Of a stretch of DNA of 64,000 nucleotides, positions 9,326 to 17,839 are shown piece by piece. Source of the DNA: Flavobacteriaceae bacterium PS02337 (GTDB lineage Bacteria; Bacteroidota; Bacteroidia; Flavobacteriales; Flavobacteriaceae). Made by a program: the position numbers and the translations under genes. The first letter of the stretch is position 1. Each line of letters opens with the position of its first letter. The DNA lies in assembly GCA_029959285.1 (NCBI GenBank), contig JASCOE010000008.1, positions 217,158-281,157 of the forward strand. The letters are read 5' to 3'. Below the pieces are notes generated by a model. It was not told the DNA's origin. It worked only from the letters and a program-made list of their open reading frames with translations, and did no database searches.

Positions 9326-12300
9326 ATGTTTAATAAATTTATACAAAGACCTGTTCTTTCGATAGTAATATCGTTGATAATTGTCTTTTTAGGGGTTTTG
9401 TCTGTATTGAATTTACCAATTACACAATTCCCAACCATTTCGCCTCCAATGGTGAATGTTACTGCAGATTATCCAGGATCTAATGGTGAATTGATGATCA
9501 AGGCGGTAGTTATTCCTTTAGAAAGAGCCTTGAACGGTGTTCCAGGAATGAAATACATGGCTTCTGATGCAGGAAACGACGGTGAAGCTACAATTAAAGT
9601 AGTTTTTAACTTAGGTACAGATCCAAATCAGGCAGCGATTAACGTGCAAAACCGTGTAGCTTCGGTTACCAATAAACTTCCACCTTTAGTAATTAGAGAA
9701 GGTATTAAAATTACACGAGAAGTTCCGAGTATGTTGATGTACGTGAATCTTTACAGTACAGACAAAAATACTGACATGAAGTTCTTGTATAACTATGCCG
9801 ATATCAACGTACTTTCTGAATTGAAAAGGGTAAATGGTATTGGTTCTGGAGATATCTTAGGAACACGTGAATATGCAATGCGTATTTGGTTAAAACCAGA
9901 TCGTATGTTAGCTTATAAAATTTCTGCTGATGAAATAATGGAAGCATTATCTAGTCAGAGTTTGGAGGCTTCTCCGGGGAAAACGGGAGAAAGTTCTGGG
10001 AAACGTTCTCAAGCGTTTGAATATGTATTGAAATATTCTGGTCGTTTTACAACAAAAGAGCAATACGAGAATATTGTTGTAAAAGCAAATCCAAACGGAG
10101 AGCTTTTGAGATTGAAAGATGTTGCTAAAGTTGAATTTGGTAGCTCGATGTACGATATCTATTCTAATTTGAATGGAAGACCATCAGCGGCAATTGTATT
10201 AAAACAATCTTTTGGAAGTAACGCGAATCAGGTTATTGAAGAAGTAAAAGCAAAACTGGAAAAAATCAAACAGAGATTTCCAAAAGGAATGGATTATGAA
10301 ATTTCATATGACGTTTCTAAATTCCTTGATGCTTCTATCGAAAAAGTAATTCACACACTTGTTGAAGCCTTTATTTTAGTAGGTTTAGTAGTATTCCTTT
10401 TCTTAGGAGATTGGCGTTCTACGGTTATTCCAGCAATTGCGGTTCCAGTTTCGTTGGTAGGAACATTTGTATTTATGACTTTCTTCGATATTTCGTTGAA
10501 CTTAATTACATTATTTGCTTTAGTATTAGCAATTGGAGTCGTCGTCGATGATGCGATTGTGGTTATCGAAGCCGTTCACGCCAAGATGGAAGAAGAACAT
10601 CTGTCGCCATTTAAAGCAACTAAGAAAGCAATGCATGAAATCGCGGGGGCAATTATTGCAATTACCTTTCTTATGGCGGCAGTATTTATTCCAGTTGCCT
10701 TTATGTCTGGTCCTGTGGGAGTTTTCTACAGACAATTCTCTGTAACTATGGCAACGGCAATTATTCTTTCTGGTATCGTGGCTTTAACATTAACACCTGC
10801 ACTTTGTGCGATGATGTTAAAAAACAATCACGGCGTGCCTAAAAAGAAAACACCAGCAAATAGATTTATTGATGGTTTTAACGAAAAGTTCAATTTAGCA
10901 CAAGGTAAATACCAAAATCTATTGGGTAAAATTGTAAACAGAAGAGTTGTTACAATTGTTGCACTTCTAGTATTTTGTGCTGGAACATGGTTAATAAGCA
11001 GTACAGTTCCTTCAGGATTTATTCCGAATGAGGATCAGGGAATGTTTTATGCAGTAATTCAGACTCCTCCAGGTTCTTCTTTAGAAAGAACTAATAATAT
11101 TGCAGAGAGAGTTCAAAAAATTGCAGAAGATATTGATGGAGTTAAATCGGTTTCTTCTTTAGCTGGATACGAAATTCTTTCTGAAGGTACAGGAGCAAAC
11201 TCAGGAACCTGTTTGGTGAACTTGAAAGATTGGAGTGACAGAAAAGAATCTGTTGTGGAGATTATGCATGACATGGAGGAAAAATGTAAAGATATTACAG
11301 GAGCTAATATCGAGTTTTTCCAACCGCCTGCAGTTCCAGGATATGGTGCAGCGGGAGGATTTGAGCTTCGTTTGTTAGATAAAACAGGTTCTGTTGATTA
11401 TAAGAGAATGGAACAGGTTAATAATGAATTTGTTGCAGAATTGAACAAACAACCAGAATTATCAAACGTATTTAGTTTCTATAGTTCTAGTTTCCCTCAA
11501 TACATGATGAAAGTGGATAATGACTTGGCACAGCAAAAAGGTGTTTCTATAGAAAATGCCATGAATACTTTGTCAACTCTTGTGGGAAGTAACTACGAAA
11601 TCAGTTTTATTAAATTCGGTATTAACTATAAAGTAATCGTTCAGGCTTCGCCAGAATATCGTGCACAGCCAGACGATATCTTAAAATTGTATGTAAAAAA
11701 TGACCGTGATGAAATGGTGCCTTTTTCTGCTTTCATGAAATTAGAAAAAGTGTACGGTCTTTCGGAAATTACACGTCATAATATGTATACCTCAACACAA
11801 ATCAGTGGTTCTCCAGCTGCAGGTTATAGCTCTGGTACAGCTATTAAAGTAATTCAAAAAATAGCTGCTGAAAAATTACCAAGAGGATATGACATTGACT
11901 GGGCAGGTATTTCTGCCGATGAGGTTGCACAAGGAAATCAAGCTATTTGGGTATTCTTAATCTGTTTAGGATTCGTTTACTTGGTATTAGCAGCACAGTA
12001 TGAAAGTTTTATTCTTCCATTATCAGTAATTCTTTCGTTGCCAGCAGGTATTTTTGGAGCTTTCCTTTTATTAAAATTAACTGGATTAGAAAACAATATT
12101 TACGCCCAAGTTGCCATGGTAATGTTGATTGGTTTATTGGGTAAAAATGCCGTGTTGATTGTAGAGTTTGCGATACAACGACATGCCGCAGGATTATCTG
12201 TTTTACAAGCAGCAATGGAAGGAGCAAAAGCAAGGTTCCGTCCGATTTTGATGACTTCATTTGCTTTTATTGCCGGATTAATTCCGCTTACGTTCGCAAC

Positions 12301-12493
12301 AGGTCCTGGTAAAATTGGAAATAGAACTATTGGTACCGCTGCTGCTGGAGGTATGCTTATCGGAACGATTTGCGGTGTATTTGTAATTCCAGGATTGTAC
12401 TTCATTTTTGCTAAAATTGCCGAAAAACACAAATTGGTAAAACATGAAGAAGAAAATCCATTAACAGAAGAAATTGATAACAATCATGTATAA
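9326..12493 (+). CDS. RND efflux pump permease (AcrB/HAE1 family)
   Basis: 1055 residues with the two-fold repeated RND layout: a first membrane helix near residues 8-30, two large periplasmic loops, and two clusters of membrane helices. The proton-relay pair is Asp408-Asp409 in VVVDDAIVV, and the partner lysine is in LLGKNAVLIVEFA. It is a proton-driven inner-membrane exporter of hydrophobic or amphiphilic compounds. The gene lies 94 bases after the adaptor and overlaps the start of the outer-membrane factor by 8 bases, indicating a single operon. Confidence 0.95.
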   Translation: MFNKFIQRPVLSIVISLIIVFLGVLSVLNLPITQFPTISPPMVNVTADYPGSNGELMIKAVVIPLERALNGVPGMKYMASDAGNDGEATIKVVFNLGTDPNQAAINVQNRVASVTNKLPPLVIREGIKITREVPSMLMYVNLYSTDKNTDMKFLYNYADINVLSELKRVNGIGSGDILGTREYAMRIWLKPDRMLAYKISADEIMEALSSQSLEASPGKTGESSGKRSQAFEYVLKYSGRFTTKEQYENIVVKANPNGELLRLKDVAKVEFGSSMYDIYSNLNGRPSAAIVLKQSFGSNANQVIEEVKAKLEKIKQRFPKGMDYEISYDVSKFLDASIEKVIHTLVEAFILVGLVVFLFLGDWRSTVIPAIAVPVSLVGTFVFMTFFDISLNLITLFALVLAIGVVVDDAIVVIEAVHAKMEEEHLSPFKATKKAMHEIAGAIIAITFLMAAVFIPVAFMSGPVGVFYRQFSVTMATAIILSGIVALTLTPALCAMMLKNNHGVPKKKTPANRFIDGFNEKFNLAQGKYQNLLGKIVNRRVVTIVALLVFCAGTWLISSTVPSGFIPNEDQGMFYAVIQTPPGSSLERTNNIAERVQKIAEDIDGVKSVSSLAGYEILSEGTGANSGTCLVNLKDWSDRKESVVEIMHDMEEKCKDITGANIEFFQPPAVPGYGAAGGFELRLLDKTGSVDYKRMEQVNNEFVAELNKQPELSNVFSFYSSSFPQYMMKVDNDLAQQKGVSIENAMNTLSTLVGSNYEISFIKFGINYKVIVQASPEYRAQPDDILKLYVKNDRDEMVPFSAFMKLEKVYGLSEITRHNMYTSTQISGSPAAGYSSGTAIKVIQKIAAEKLPRGYDIDWAGISADEVAQGNQAIWVFLICLGFVYLVLAAQYESFILPLSVILSLPAGIFGAFLLLKLTGLENNIYAQVAMVMLIGLLGKNAVLIVEFAIQRHAAGLSVLQAAMEGAKARFRPILMTSFAFIAGLIPLTFATGPGKIGNRTIGTAAAGGMLIGTICGVFVIPGLYFIFAKIAEKHKLVKHEEENPLTEEIDNNHV

Positions 12494-13937
12494 AGTTAAA
12501 TCATATCAATATAGTATTGCATTAGCTGTATGTCTAGCAGTTGCAGGGTGTAAAACCCCTGCATCTGAGGCAGCGGTTACAACAAGTACGCCAGTTCCTG
12601 AATCGTTTGGCAAAACAGCTCAAACTCAGGATGCCAACAATAATACGGCAACTCTTGCTTGGAAAGATTATTTTAAAGATCAGAATCTTATCGATTTGAT
12701 CGATGTTGCAATAAAAAATAATCAAGAACTAAATATCACTTTGCAAGAAATTGAAATTGCAAAAAATGATATTCGTGTAAAAAAAGGACTTTTATTGCCA
12801 ACAGCAGGTTTACGTGCGGGAGCGGGAGTAGAAAAAGTAGGAAGATATACAAGTCAAGGTGCAGGTGATGCTACAACGGAGATTAAACCAGGTGTAGAAA
12901 CTCCGGATCCGTTAGGAGATTTTACTATTTCGGCTTATGCAAATTGGGAAGTAGACATTTGGAAAAAACTGCGTAATTCTAAAAAAGCAGCTTTAAATAG
13001 ATATTTGGCTACAGTTGAAGGTAAAAACTTTGTAATTACCAACCTCATCGCTGAAGTTGCAGATTCGTATTACGAATTAATAGCTTTAGACAATCAGTTG
13101 GATATTGTAAAACAAACGATCAAATTGCAGACTAACGCTTTAGAAATTGTAAAAGTTCAAAAACAAGCGGCAAGAGCAACTGAATTGGGAGTTAAGAAAT
13201 TTGAAGCAGAGGTTTTAACTTCACAAAGTATGGAGTTTGATATTTTGCAGCAAATAAAAGAAACAGAAAACAAAATCAACTTTTTATTGGGAAGATATCC
13301 TCAGGAAATTAAAAGAACTAGCAATACTAATTTCTTAAGCTTATTACCAGCTGCTGTAAGTTCTGGAATTCCATCGCAATTGTTAGCGAATCGTCCAGAT
13401 ATTAAACAAGCAGAATTAGAATTAGTAGCTTCAAAATTAGACGTAAAAGTAGCTCGTGCTGAGTTTTATCCTTCGTTGGATATCACAGCGGCAATTGGAG
13501 TTCAGGCTTTCAAACCTTCTTATTTGTTTACAATGCCAGAATCGCTTTTATATTCTTTGGCTGGAGATCTTGTTGCACCTTTGATTAACAGAAATGCAAT
13601 CAAAGCGGAGTTTGCAAGTGCAAATGCAAGACAGCTTCAAGCATTATACAATTACGATCGTACGGTTTTAAATGCTTATTTAGAAGTTTCAAATCAATTG
13701 TCTAAGATTGAAAATCTTCAAAAAGGTTATGATCTTAAATCAAAACAAGTTGACGCTTTAAATACGTCTATTGATGTCTCTAACGATTTGTTTAGATCGG
13801 CTAGAGTAGATTATTTTGAGGTTTTGATGACGCAGAGAGATGCATTAGAAGCAAAACTAGAATTAATCGACACTAAAAAAGAACAATTAAATGCTGCAGT
13901 TCATGTTTACAGAGACTTGGGCGGCGGATGGAAATAA
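12486..13937 (+). CDS. Outer-membrane efflux factor (TolC/NodT family lipoprotein)
   Basis: From the ATG at 12486 the protein has 483 residues. Its signal peptide ends in VAGC, so Cys22 is probably lipidated, as in NodT-type factors. Two repeated helical TolC-like halves are visible; the motif LLANRPDIKQAELELVASKLDVKVARAEFYPSL is typical. An alternative ATG four codons upstream gives a weaker signal peptide. The start overlaps the pump gene by 8 bases, which suggests translational coupling. It forms the exit duct of the efflux system. Confidence 0.93.
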   Translation: MYKVKSYQYSIALAVCLAVAGCKTPASEAAVTTSTPVPESFGKTAQTQDANNNTATLAWKDYFKDQNLIDLIDVAIKNNQELNITLQEIEIAKNDIRVKKGLLLPTAGLRAGAGVEKVGRYTSQGAGDATTEIKPGVETPDPLGDFTISAYANWEVDIWKKLRNSKKAALNRYLATVEGKNFVITNLIAEVADSYYELIALDNQLDIVKQTIKLQTNALEIVKVQKQAARATELGVKKFEAEVLTSQSMEFDILQQIKETENKINFLLGRYPQEIKRTSNTNFLSLLPAAVSSGIPSQLLANRPDIKQAELELVASKLDVKVARAEFYPSLDITAAIGVQAFKPSYLFTMPESLLYSLAGDLVAPLINRNAIKAEFASANARQLQALYNYDRTVLNAYLEVSNQLSKIENLQKGYDLKSKQVDALNTSIDVSNDLFRSARVDYFEVLMTQRDALEAKLELIDTKKEQLNAAVHVYRDLGGGWK

Positions 13938-13960
13938 TTTTGCCAATTAATTTGTAGTGA

Positions 13961-13998
13961 AAAAGCCTTTTGAGAGTAAAATCTTGAAAGGCTTTTTT
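13961..13998 (+). terminator. Rho-independent terminator of the RND operon
   Basis: AAAAGCCTTT around 13961-13970 pairs with GAAAGGCTTTT at 13986-13996, followed by T residues. The mirrored A-run also makes it usable for the convergent DeoR-type gene. Confidence 0.8.
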
Positions 13999-14005
13999 TA
14001 TCGTT

Positions 14006-14755
14006 TTAAAGAACTGTAAGACCTTTTTCTTTGTATATTTTAAGGATTTCTTCGTCTGGTGAAATATTAGTCACCAAAACATCAATATCGTTTATATTCG
14101 AAACAAAATAAGTTTCGGCGGTATCAATTTTTTCACTTGAACTCAACGCAATAATAAAATTAGAATTTTGAATCATATTTTTTTTGATTTGCGAATCATC
14201 ATATAAAATTCCTGTAAGTCCGCGTTCATGGTGAATACTGCAAATTCCTAAAATGCAGATATCCGCTCTAAAGTTTCTGAAGAAATCAAGAGATTCCATT
14301 CCAGCAGTTGTAAACGATGTTTTGCACATTCTTCCTCCAGCAAAAATCAATTCGATATTTGGTAAATCTTCAACCAAAACTGCAACGGGAAAACTATTAG
14401 TAATAACAGTCAGTTTTAAATCATGTGGAAAACTGGCAACTAAAGCCAAAGAAGTTGTTCCGCCATCAATAAATACAACTTGCCCGTCTTTTAGATACGG
14501 AATCGCTTTTTGCGCAATAATTTTCTTGTTTTCAAGATCGTGTTTTTCTCTTTTTCTATAATGTAACGGAATTGGGGAAGGAGCAACCGCTCCGCCACGA
14601 ACTGCTTTTAAAAGTCCTTGATCTGAAAGTTCTTTTAAATCACGTCTAATGGTATCTTCTGAAACACTCAAATAATCACTTAATTCAACCGAAGTTACGC
14701 GATGTTCTTTCGATAAATATTCTAAAATTGCTTGCTGACGTTCTTCCTTTTTCAT
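14006..14755 (-). CDS. DeoR/GlpR family transcriptional regulator
   Basis: About 249 residues from the ATG at 14755. The N-terminus is a DeoR winged helix (RQQAILEYLSKEHRVTSVELSDYL, then SEDTIRRDLKELSDQG). The C-terminus is the DeoR sugar-phosphate sensor with the VFIDGGTTS phosphate-binding motif. It probably represses sugar or nucleoside catabolic genes when no phosphorylated ligand is present. An in-frame TTG at 14779 lies inside a likely -7 box and is less plausible. The divergent neighbour is a deoxyribonucleotidase, and TTGC repeats fill the shared promoter region. Confidence 0.88.
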   Translation of the reverse strand: MKKEERQQAILEYLSKEHRVTSVELSDYLSVSEDTIRRDLKELSDQGLLKAVRGGAVAPSPIPLHYRKREKHDLENKKIIAQKAIPYLKDGQVVFIDGGTTSLALVASFPHDLKLTVITNSFPVAVLVEDLPNIELIFAGGRMCKTSFTTAGMESLDFFRNFRADICILGICSIHHERGLTGILYDDSQIKKNMIQNSNFIIALSSSEKIDTAETYFVSNINDIDVLVTNISPDEEILKIYKEKGLTVL

Positions 14756-14760
14756 TCTAA

Positions 14761-14828
14761 TTGCGGTTTTATATTGCAAAAATAAATAAAAAATTGCATT
14801 AATTTGCGTTTTATTGCAACTTTTGCAT
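14761..14828. promoter_or_regulatory. Divergent promoter with phased TTGC repeats
   Basis: TTGC(A/G) occurs at 14774, 14794, 14804, 14814 and 14823, so most copies are 9-10 bases apart and lie on the same face of the helix; one more is at 14761. On the minus strand a TATTTTTG box (complement of 14777-14784) fits a -7 element for the DeoR-type gene. The repeats are candidate operators for that regulator, acting on both genes. Confidence 0.5.
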
Positions 14829-14853
14829 AATTTAGCAGCAAAATAAATTTACA

Positions 14854-15387
14854 ATGAAAAAGAAATCAATTGCAATCGATATGGATGGCGTTTTAGCTGA
14901 TGTTGAATCACAAATAATCGACCATTACAATAAAGAATATGGAACCACTTTAACAAAACAAGATATTCAGGGATTAAGTGAAGAAGAAGCTTTTAAAGAC
15001 AGAGATTTATTATTTAAGATTTTAAATAAAGATAATTTTTTCAGAACCTTGCCCGTAATGCCTGATGCGATTGAAAGTGTGCGCGAATTACAAAAGAATT
15101 TTGAAGTATATATTGTTTCTGCTGCGACAGAATTCCCAATTTCACTTGCTGAAAAAGTAGCTTGGCTTGACGAGCATTTTCCTTTTATTGGCTGGGAAAA
15201 TATTGTTTTATGTGGCAGCAAGAAAATCATCAATACAGATTATCTGATCGACGATCACTGTAAAAATCTAGATTATTGCATCGGAAAACCGATTATGTTT
15301 ACGGCATTTCATAATATAAATAAAACGCATCATTTAAGAGTAAATAACTGGAAGGAAGCTGTTTCGGTTTTAAAGGAAACATTATAA
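14854..15387 (+). CDS. 5'(3')-deoxyribonucleotidase-like HAD phosphatase
   Basis: 177 residues. The HAD nucleophile motif is at the N-terminus (IDMDGVLAD, Asp9 and Asp11 by position), followed by the helical cap. The later VSAATEF (motif II region) and YLIDDHCKNL (motif IV) match the NT5C-like 5'(3')-deoxyribonucleotidase group. It should remove phosphate from (deoxy)nucleoside monophosphates in the cytoplasm. It is transcribed divergently from the DeoR-type regulator, which may control it. Substrate preference is inferred from family only. Confidence 0.82.
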   Translation: MKKKSIAIDMDGVLADVESQIIDHYNKEYGTTLTKQDIQGLSEEEAFKDRDLLFKILNKDNFFRTLPVMPDAIESVRELQKNFEVYIVSAATEFPISLAEKVAWLDEHFPFIGWENIVLCGSKKIINTDYLIDDHCKNLDYCIGKPIMFTAFHNINKTHHLRVNNWKEAVSVLKETL

Positions 15388-15420
15388 CAAAAGGTTATAA
15401 TATTTATTGTTTTTTGAAGA

Positions 15421-15455
15421 AAAAGCCTTTCGGAAAAATTCTGAAAGGCTTTTGT
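15421..15455. terminator. Bidirectional terminator
   Basis: AAAAGCCTTTC at 15421-15431 is exactly complementary to 15443-15453. A- and T-rich ends on both sides let it serve the nucleotidase gene (plus) and the convergent TPR kinase gene (minus). Confidence 0.8.
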
Positions 15456-17165
15456 TTATTTAGGAATTACAATTTTAGCTTTAAATCCGTTGTTGGGCGA
15501 TGTGTTAAATTCTATAGTTCCTTTAACAGCCTGAATTCGGTTTTCCATATTGAGCAAACCATTTTTTACAACTTCTGTTTTTTCACACCCAATTCCGTTA
15601 TCTGTATAGTTTATGAACAGTGTTTTTTGATCACTTTCAAATTTTATTACGACAAGACTGGCTTTGCTGTGTTTCTTCATATTGACCATTAATTCTTGTA
15701 AAACGCGGCTAATGGTGATTTTTTTTACATCATTAATCGTTTCCCAATCAACATTTTCAAAATTAGTGGCAATAATATTTCTTTCGTTAGTATTGTACAC
15801 AGAAAGCATTTCTTTTATGTTTTTAGTAAAATTTTCACCAATATCAATCTTATTGTTTTCTTTTGAAATTCCTCGTACACGTCCGTAAATATCATCTAAT
15901 TTTTGAAGCAGGTTCTCTCTCGTGTTTTCTGTCGATAAAGGTTGAGATTCGGTAAAAGCAATTACATTAAAGACATCATTTGCCAATTCGTCATGAATTT
16001 TTTTAGCAATTCGGGTTTCGGTGTCGTACGAACTTTTAAATTCGATGGCCTTGTTTTTATTTTTATAATAGCGAATTAAAATGGCAATTAAAATCACTAA
16101 AAAGACAAATACAATTGCAAATACAATACGCATATAACTAGCTTTTTGCAACGATAATTGATTTTCTGCTTTTTCTAAACGAAGCTTTTCGTTTTCATCT
16201 TTTTCTTTTTTCGAGTCGTATTTAATTTTAGCGAATTTATTTTTAAAGTTATTTCTAACCTTTATAATGCTGTCGTTTAAACTAAAATATTTTTGTACAT
16301 ATTTGCTGTCTTGTGCACTATGATTATTCGAAATTAAAATTTGCAATGCTTCTAATCTTTCATCAACGCTATTTAGTTTTGTAGCAGCATTATAAGCCGC
16401 AAGAGCATTGTCATCAGATTTTTGAAGGTCTTTTTTAGAATAATAATCGCCAAGATGTAAATAGCTTTCGATGCTTCCGTAAGTATTCTTAATTTCGTTT
16501 CTTAATTTAAGACTTTCATTCATTAAATAGAAACCTTTTTCATCAGAACCATTTTTAAAATAAGCATAACCTAGATTATCTTGTAATGTTGCTTTAAAAC
16601 TTGCTTTAGATTCATTATCTAAAAATTTTTGTGACAAGATTGATTCTAGAAGGTCAATTGCTTTTTCATATTTTTTTTGCTGTATATATACAGCTGCAAT
16701 ATTGCTTCTAGGTCCCTGTTTCTCTTCAAGATCTTTTGAGTATTTAATCGATTCATTATAGTAAAAAATAGCATCGTTGTAAAGTGAAAGTTCTTTGTCA
16801 GCGATTCCTAATATATTATTTATGCAGCCGATATGATTTATGTTATTTTTAGCATATGGTAACGCATCTGTCACTGTTTCTTTACTACCATAATAATCTC
16901 CATTAATTTGTTGAATAGATGCCATTTGTATAAGGACATACGAGATATTGGCACTGTCTTTTACCGTTTCAAAAAGTAGTTTAGATTTGTTAAACTCGTA
17001 AAATGCGGTGTTTAGGTTTTGTTTTTGATAGTTTTCATCTGCTTTATCTCTTAAAACACCAGCTTCTTTACTTACAGCTTCTGTATTAGAATTACTAGTC
17101 TTTTTTTCTTTGCAGGAAAAGAGAGAAAGTATGATAATAAAATAAAAAAACGGGGACCGCAACAT
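15456..17165 (-). CDS. TPR sensor histidine kinase, lipoprotein-type (locus 1)
   Basis: 569 residues. The N-terminal signal sequence ends in FSCK, so it may be lipidated at Cys18. Residues about 40-300 carry TPR repeats and should face the periplasm. One membrane helix lies near 345-367. The cytoplasmic part has a NarL-type dimerisation/phospho-acceptor region (KIHDELANDVF, near residue 390) and an ATPase domain (ELMVNMKKHS, then DNGIGC and GLLNMENRI). It lacks an adjacent response regulator. A paralogue with nearly the same start (MLRSPFFYF) is encoded at 23737-25437. Confidence 0.85.
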   Translation of the reverse strand: MLRSPFFYFIIILSLFSCKEKKTSNSNTEAVSKEAGVLRDKADENYQKQNLNTAFYEFNKSKLLFETVKDSANISYVLIQMASIQQINGDYYGSKETVTDALPYAKNNINHIGCINNILGIADKELSLYNDAIFYYNESIKYSKDLEEKQGPRSNIAAVYIQQKKYEKAIDLLESILSQKFLDNESKASFKATLQDNLGYAYFKNGSDEKGFYLMNESLKLRNEIKNTYGSIESYLHLGDYYSKKDLQKSDDNALAAYNAATKLNSVDERLEALQILISNNHSAQDSKYVQKYFSLNDSIIKVRNNFKNKFAKIKYDSKKEKDENEKLRLEKAENQLSLQKASYMRIVFAIVFVFLVILIAILIRYYKNKNKAIEFKSSYDTETRIAKKIHDELANDVFNVIAFTESQPLSTENTRENLLQKLDDIYGRVRGISKENNKIDIGENFTKNIKEMLSVYNTNERNIIATNFENVDWETINDVKKITISRVLQELMVNMKKHSKASLVVIKFESDQKTLFINYTDNGIGCEKTEVVKNGLLNMENRIQAVKGTIEFNTSPNNGFKAKIVIPK

Positions 17166-17183
17166 ATAAGTTAACTTTCCCCG
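17151..17183 (-). promoter_or_regulatory. Hairpin enclosing the kinase start codon (locus 1)
   Basis: On the minus strand CGGGGA (complement of 17178-17183) pairs with TCCCCG (complement of 17151-17156). The kinase ATG lies in the loop and a run of seven U residues follows the stem. The same arrangement is conserved at 25423-25454. It could act as an attenuator or hide the ribosome start site. Confidence 0.5.
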
Positions 17184-17227
17184 AAAATAGTAATTAATTA
17201 GATACTAAAAACATATTTTTAGCATAC

Positions 17228-17431
17228 TTATGGATTTACTGGCGGATTTACCGGTGGTTTTACTGGCGGATTTGTCGTATCACCAGGACCTTCAGCAGGA
17301 GCATCACCAGCTTTTAAGTGATCGAATGGTTTTTCGATTTTCTTACTTGTTTGAGTCTCATACTCATCAGGAGTACAAGAAAATATAGTGAACAATAACG
17401 CAATAGCGATAAAAAGTATAAATTTTTTCAT
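17228..17431 (-). CDS. Small proline-rich lipoprotein (locus 1)
   Basis: 67 residues. The signal peptide ends in FSCTPDEYET, so Cys19 should be lipidated. The mature part is short and acidic and ends in proline-rich repeats (NPPVKPPVNPPVNP). The same gene type, with a matching SCTADEFET motif, is at 25490-25675, again just upstream of a TPR kinase. The conserved pairing suggests that it works with the kinase, perhaps as a surface partner or signal; no function is known. A stop-to-start gap of 62 bases separates the genes. Confidence 0.75.
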   Translation of the reverse strand: MKKFILFIAIALLFTIFSCTPDEYETQTSKKIEKPFDHLKAGDAPAEGPGDTTNPPVKPPVNPPVNP

Positions 17432-17515
17432 TTTGATTTAATTTAGAAATTAGACATAGGTATTGCTGTCCGGAATTATCCAGAGCCTATTGGCGGCGAT
17501 ACCAAATTGATTTTA

Positions 17516-17578
17516 GGGAAGTAAGGCGTGTAGAACTGTAAGACGTAATTTATACTTCCCGAATAAACTCGGTCTTAC
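17516..17578 (-). ncRNA. Conserved structured leader, locus 1 (pseudoknot-like)
   Basis: GGGAAGT (17516-17522) pairs with ACTTCCC (17554-17560), and GTAAGAC (17538-17544) pairs with GTCTTAC (17572-17578), which crosses the first stem. A small hairpin CCGA-ATAAAC-TCGG sits at 17559-17572. The block lies 85 bases upstream of the lipoprotein start and is strongly conserved at 25741-25805. There the small hairpin reads CGGA-ATAAAA-TCCG, a paired change that supports real base pairing. It may be a 5' leader or a separate small RNA. Confidence 0.45.
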
Positions 17579-17599
17579 TGTTTTCCACAATGTTATTTA

Positions 17600-17639
17600 G
17601 AACTAGTTTTATGTTTGTGTTTTAGTCTGCAGACAAAAC
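17600..17639. promoter_or_regulatory. Conserved palindrome centred on CTGCAG (locus 1)
   Basis: GTCTGCAGAC at 17625-17634 is a perfect palindrome, and flanking GTTTT/AAAAC extends it over 17619-17639. GAACTAGTTTT at 17600-17610 accompanies it. The same two elements, at nearly the same spacing, occur at 25827-25868. It is a candidate operator for the upstream control of the lipoprotein-kinase unit. Confidence 0.45.
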
Positions 17640-17694
17640 TTGAACTAATTTCTGATGCAAAGAAAAGGCGCTTTGAAGCCATTGTAGCCAAGGT

Positions 17695-17737
17695 ATTCCC
17701 AGAATTCCCGCATTTCCCCGAGATTCCCGAAAATTCC
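17695..17737. repeat. Phased ATTCCC repeats
   Basis: ATTCCC or a close variant starts at 17695, 17704, 17714, 17723 and 17733, every 9-10 bases. It lies upstream of the locus 1 leader on the minus strand. The second locus has phased repeats of a different word at the matching place (25924-26032). Confidence 0.5.
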
Positions 17738-17839
17738 TTACAACAAAATAAATTGCAAGATGAATTTGATCAATTACAAGTTTTATTTGTTTATAAAACC
17801 AATCTGACCTCTATTTATAATAGATGCAAAAAGTGCTAA

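Noticed and set aside
12009-12483. Minus-strand frames opposite the RND pump gene
   Set aside because: They are antisense shadows of a strongly conserved pump gene.
17615-17839. A 74-codon frame with a repeated FP-E pattern next to locus 1
   Set aside because: It starts on TTG inside the CTGCAG palindrome and its repeats follow from the phased ATTCCC DNA. No start signal or homologous frame occurs at locus 2.
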